Shown here in pieces: positions 33,681-36,384 of a stretch of 36,384 bases of DNA. The notes beneath the pieces are model-generated. The model ran no database searches. It saw only the letters and a list, made by a program, of their open reading frames with translations, and was not told where the DNA came from. The translations under genes and the position numbers were made by a program. Positions within the stretch are counted from its first letter, which is position 1. The number at the start of each line of letters is the position of its first letter. Origin of the DNA: CAG-390 sp045546615 (GTDB lineage Bacteria > Bacillota > Clostridia > Oscillospirales > CAG-272); the NCBI GenBank assembly GCA_045546615.1, contig JAZQDD010000046.1, forward strand, positions 1-36,384, read 5' to 3'.

Positions 33681-33790
33681 GTATCTCATCATGTGCCGAC
33701 GTGCATTTTATTGCGGCTTGATAATACCACCCCTTTGGGCTGATGATATACAATTCCTGCGGCTTTGATGATATACACGCCTTCGGCGTG
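33681..33790. repeat. Hairpin-array repeat, copy 2 (degenerate)
   Basis: It shares the core of copy 1: GTATCTCATCA, then GCC..CGTGCAT, then TGCGGCTTGAT. It continues with the right-hand linker GATGATATAC twice (33742, 33767) and a final hairpin CACGCC-TTC-GGCGTG. The left half of copy 1 is absent. No coding potential is seen. Confidence 0.8.
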
Positions 33791-33807
33791 ATAGGGATGT
33801 TAAACGG

Positions 33808-33836
33808 TTGAAATGTTCACAAAATTATGGTATAAT
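33808..33836 (+). promoter_or_regulatory. Sigma-A promoter before the truncated gene and mgtE
   Basis: TTGAAA (33808-33813), 17 bases, consensus TATAAT (33831-33836). It is the only clear promoter upstream of mgtE, about 270 bases before its start. Confidence 0.82.
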
Positions 33837-33868
33837 CACAAAAAACGGAAAGGTGGTACGGTACTCAC

Positions 33869-34000
33869 ATGGGCTGTTGGGGAATGGGAATGACGCAGAG
33901 CGACGAGTTCTGCGAAATATACGATAAATTTATGGACTCGTACAACGAGGGAAAAGAGGTAGCGGAGATTACTGCCGCTATAATACTAACAGATAAATGA
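33869..34000 (+). pseudogene. Truncated 43-aa start of a DUF4259-like gene
   Basis: An ATG after AAAGGTGG and a full promoter opens a 43-residue frame: MGCWGMGMTQSDEFCEIYDKF and so on, ending ITAAIILTDK. The MGxWGxG start followed by an Asp-rich helix recalls a family of Firmicutes proteins well over 100 residues long, so this looks like the head of a larger gene whose remainder is gone. Codon use is normal. No frameshift restores the rest in the following 100 bases. It could also be a genuine short protein; promoter and ribosome site remain intact. Confidence 0.5.
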
Positions 34001-34105
34001 AAATTTGTCAGCGTGGCGATGTCGATGAGATTGTTCAACAACCGGTCTTGAGCGTATCACTGAAACAGGAAAAGTATTTAAAATACATTGGGGGAGATAA
34101 ATATA

Positions 34106-35500
34106 ATGCAGGATGAATTTGAAGTAACAGCGGCATTGCCGGATTACAGATCTGAAATCGTTCGGATCCTCAAAAGCGATCTAAATGTTTCAGAAAATAG
34201 AGAAGAACTTCTCCAATACCATGAGAACGATATTGCTGTATCGTTGGCTACTCTGCAAGAGGATGAGCGCAAAAGGGTTTATGAAGCTCTTGATGTTGAT
34301 ATACTGGCAAGCATTTTGGAATACGCCGACGATCTGGGCGATTATCTGGAAGAACTCGGTGAGGAAAAAAAGGTTGAAATACTCTCTCTCGTTGAGCCTT
34401 CCGCGGCGATTGCTTATTTGGAAGAACTTGATAAGGAAGAGGGCGACTCCATTATAGAAGTCTTGCCCGAAGAAGCAAGAGAGAAGATCGCATTGCTTGC
34501 CTCGTATGACAAAGACGAGATCGGTAGCAAAATGAGTACCGATTACATTTCTGTCCGACAGGGGATCGGTGTAAGAGGTGCTATGAGCGAGCTGATCGTT
34601 CAGGCGGCTGAAATAGACAATGTTTCAACCATTTATGTGGTAGATGATGATGATACCTTCATCGGCGCTATCGATTTGAAGGATCTGATCAGAGCAAGAG
34701 CAACTATGCCGCTTGAAGATATTGTTATGAGCTCGTATCCTTTCGTTTACGCTAACGAGGCGGTGGAGAATTGTGTTGAGCGACTCAAAGAGTATTCCGA
34801 GGATTCTATTCCCGTTTTGGATATGGGGAATAAATTGAGAGGCGTACTGACTGCACAGGACCTTGCCGAAATGATAGAGTACGAGATCGGAGATGACTAT
34901 GCAAAGCTTGGCGGTCTGACGTCCGAGGAAGATATCGAAGAGCCTTTGTTCAGGAGCATTGGCAAGAGATTGCCTTGGTTAATAATTTTATTTGGTCTGG
35001 GGCTTATCGTATCGGGCATCGTGGGGTTGTTTGATAAGGTCGTGTCCTATCTTCCTTTGTTGGTGTCTTTCCAATCGTTGATTTTGGGCATGGCAGGTAA
35101 TGTAGGAACACAATCCCTTGCGGTCACGATTCGTTCTTTGACCGAGGGAGAGCTTACGGGAAAACAAAAACTATATTTGGTATTCAAAGAGGCGCGGGTG
35201 GGCTTGTGCAACGGCTCGATCCTCGGAATACTGTCGTTTGGACTGATCGGAATATATTTGACCTTTATTAAAGGCGAAGCCCCCGTTCTGGCGTTTTCCA
35301 TATCTTTCTGCACGGGAACAGCACTTGTGCTGGCAATGTTCCTGTCCAGTATATTTGGTACTACGATACCAATCTTTTTCAAAAAAATAAACATCGATCC
35401 GGCAGTGGCGTCAGGCCCGTTTATTACAACGATCAACGACCTTGTGGCTGTTGTTGCTTATTACGGCTTGGCTTGGCTCTTGATCCTGTCGTGGTTGTAA
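34106..35500 (+). CDS. mgtE: Magnesium transporter MgtE
   Basis: Magnesium channel of the cytoplasmic membrane, closed by Mg2+ binding to its cytosolic domains. 464 residues. The N domain (about 25-130) is helical and acidic. Two CBS domains follow (about 140-200 with VSTIYVVDDDDTFIGAIDLKDLI, and 208-262 with DSIPVLDMGNKLRGVLTAQDL). A connecting helix leads to five membrane helices (about 290-464) containing GNVGTQS (331-337) and TTINDLV, whose Asp445 matches the pore aspartate of the family. The frame is open to 34088, but GGGGAGA lies nine bases before ATG 34106. No M-box-like leader was recognised. Confidence 0.95.
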   Translation: MQDEFEVTAALPDYRSEIVRILKSDLNVSENREELLQYHENDIAVSLATLQEDERKRVYEALDVDILASILEYADDLGDYLEELGEEKKVEILSLVEPSAAIAYLEELDKEEGDSIIEVLPEEAREKIALLASYDKDEIGSKMSTDYISVRQGIGVRGAMSELIVQAAEIDNVSTIYVVDDDDTFIGAIDLKDLIRARATMPLEDIVMSSYPFVYANEAVENCVERLKEYSEDSIPVLDMGNKLRGVLTAQDLAEMIEYEIGDDYAKLGGLTSEEDIEEPLFRSIGKRLPWLIILFGLGLIVSGIVGLFDKVVSYLPLLVSFQSLILGMAGNVGTQSLAVTIRSLTEGELTGKQKLYLVFKEARVGLCNGSILGILSFGLIGIYLTFIKGEAPVLAFSISFCTGTALVLAMFLSSIFGTTIPIFFKKINIDPAVASGPFITTINDLVAVVAYYGLAWLLILSWL

Positions 35501-35558
35501 TAGGACGGAGAATTATATCCGCGGTCCTTTCTCTTGGTGTAAAATATTCTGCTATATC

Positions 35559-35583
35559 AGCCACCCTTCGGGGTGGCTTTTTT
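35559..35583 (+). terminator. Rho-independent terminator of mgtE
   Basis: AGCCACCC-TTC-GGGGTGGCT followed by TTTTTT, 58 bases after the stop codon. Confidence 0.92.
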
Positions 35584-35698
35584 GATGTTTGGAACACAAG
35601 ACTCGCGTCGGAAATACGCTTATGAGGTTCTTTGCCTTTTAAAGCAAATCTACATTATTATTAGAATCATCAAAACACAGAAAATTCATTCGCAGAAC
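35584..35698. other. AT-rich spacer without recognised features
   Basis: Part of the 323-base gap between mgtE and the last gene. The short open frame that spans it begins inside the mgtE terminator and has no ribosome site; nothing else stands out before the promoter at 35699. Confidence 0.6.
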
Positions 35699-35727
35699 TT
35701 GACAGGTGTACTAAAATATGCTATCAT
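35699..35727 (+). promoter_or_regulatory. Sigma-A promoter of the SipW-type protein gene
   Basis: TTGACA (35699-35704), 17 bases, TATCAT (35722-35727). The start codon is at 35824, leaving a leader of about 90 AT-rich bases. Confidence 0.72.
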
Positions 35728-35823
35728 AATACTGAATAAATATAATAATACGTCATTTGGCTCTCTGAAAAAGATTCATAGGCTGTAATTTACATTATAT
35801 TAAAAATATGGAGGAAAATGGTC

Positions 35824-36384
35824 ATGAAACTGAAAAACATTGTTTTGGGTATTGCTTCTATCGTGCTGACTCTTGCTATTGCTATAGGCGCAACGATAGC
35901 ATACCTCACGGACGAGGTAACTGCCGATAACGTTATGACCATCGGCAAAGTTGCCATCGAGCTGCTTGAGTATGAGCGCATTGATACCGAGACCAAGAAC
36001 GATGACGCAAAGGTGCAGGAGTTCAAGGATAACAAGCCCTTGCTTCCCGCGGTTATAGACAAGGACTTTGACTACACCGCAGGCGATACGTACGTTGATT
36101 GGGACAGCGACGTTAACCAAATCAAGCCCGGCACCAACTACACCTCGCCCATCTGGGACCCCGCTAAGATCAACAACGAAGTTGATAAGATGGTGTTCGT
36201 AAAGAACACGGGCGATTACAGCGCGTACGTACGTCTCTATTTTGCGTTTGAGGCGGGTAACTTCAATACTTTGGCGCGCTTCAAAAATATGATCCACCTT
36301 AACTTCAATGATGACGAGGGCGATTGGGAGTGGGAGTGGATCCCATTCCTCGCTACCAATAGTGAAGAAGAAAATTACTTTATC
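35824..36384 (+). CDS. Secreted protein with SipW-type signal peptide (partial, runs off the window)
   Basis: 187 residues are visible before the edge. The N-terminus (MKLKNIVLGIASIVLTLAIA) ends in GATIAYLTDEVTADNVMTIG, which fits the SipW-dependent signal class AYxTD...NxFTxG of TasA/camelysin-like proteins, cut by a dedicated signal peptidase. The mature part is acidic and beta-rich, with KPGTNYTSPIWDPAKI and FVKNTGDYSAYVRLYFAFE, typical of this group. ATG 35824 was chosen over ATG 35818 because GGAGG (35810-35814) is nine bases away. Family members form surface fibres or matrix; the role here is unknown, and the end of the gene and its likely SipW partner lie beyond the window. Confidence 0.85.
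   Translation, partial: MKLKNIVLGIASIVLTLAIAIGATIAYLTDEVTADNVMTIGKVAIELLEYERIDTETKNDDAKVQEFKDNKPLLPAVIDKDFDYTAGDTYVDWDSDVNQIKPGTNYTSPIWDPAKINNEVDKMVFVKNTGDYSAYVRLYFAFEAGNFNTLARFKNMIHLNFNDDEGDWEWEWIPFLATNSEEENYFI

Noticed and set aside
34001..34105. Magnesium riboswitch (M-box) before mgtE
   Set aside because: The stretch is short and lacks recognisable M-box conserved segments and a terminator hairpin.
35573..35788. 71-residue frame after mgtE
   Set aside because: It begins in the mgtE terminator, has no ribosome site, and spans the promoter of the next gene.

Overview
The window reads as chromosome of an anaerobic, endospore-forming Clostridia, probably an uncultured gut-type lineage near Oscillospirales or Christensenellales. 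The case rests on a complete spoIIIAA-AH sporulation operon, acetate kinase, AGGAGG-type ribosome binding sites, and sigma-A promoters that nearly all have 17-bp spacers. Genus-level assignment is not possible from sequence reading alone.

Layout. (1) 1-1430: the 3' end of rpsT with its terminator, then a single-gene unit for a DUF2974-type alpha/beta hydrolase. (2) 1432-5693: an operon of a DUF3006 protein, PlsY, a class I methyltransferase, a FolC/Mur-ligase-like protein without a P-loop, and a membrane-anchored protein. (3) 5694-19695: a long AT-rich leader with one good promoter, then a seven-gene, 13.4-kb operon. It encodes a 1135-aa solute-binding protein with CBM-like domains, a first permease pair, a signal peptide/NHL/TPR/YIP1 membrane protein, a 1277-aa DUF5696 protein, and a second permease pair. 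There is no ATPase and no classical glycoside hydrolase. This is the most unusual system in the window. (4) 19697-22432: alaS on the minus strand. (5) 22532-28312: spoIIIAA-AH followed two bases later by a P-loop ATPase of the PRK06851 type whose Walker A reads GKA. (6) 28316-30825: ackA (minus) divergent from tmcAL (plus), two acetate-linked genes. (7) 30833-32474: a small unknown protein and a DUF3048 lipoprotein. (8) 32576-33868: tRNA-Gln(TTG), two copies of a hairpin-array repeat, a small membrane protein gene between them, and an inverted tRNA 3'-end remnant. (9) 33808-36384: a truncated short gene, mgtE, and the start of a SipW-type secreted protein cut by the window end.

How the genes may work together. 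In the large operon, the binding protein would capture a glycan or oligosaccharide and pass it to one or both permease pairs, powered by a shared MsmK-type ATPase encoded elsewhere. The DUF5696 protein (probable TIM barrel plus coiled coil and Pro-Glu-Thr linker) and the beta-propeller/YIP1 protein look like surface or membrane partners of the same complex. This joint role is inferred from gene order, tight spacing and shared secretion signals. Codon choice in this operon (many ATC, TTC, AAC, CGT, CTC) looks biased, which suggests strong expression and explains the very long antisense open frames found there.
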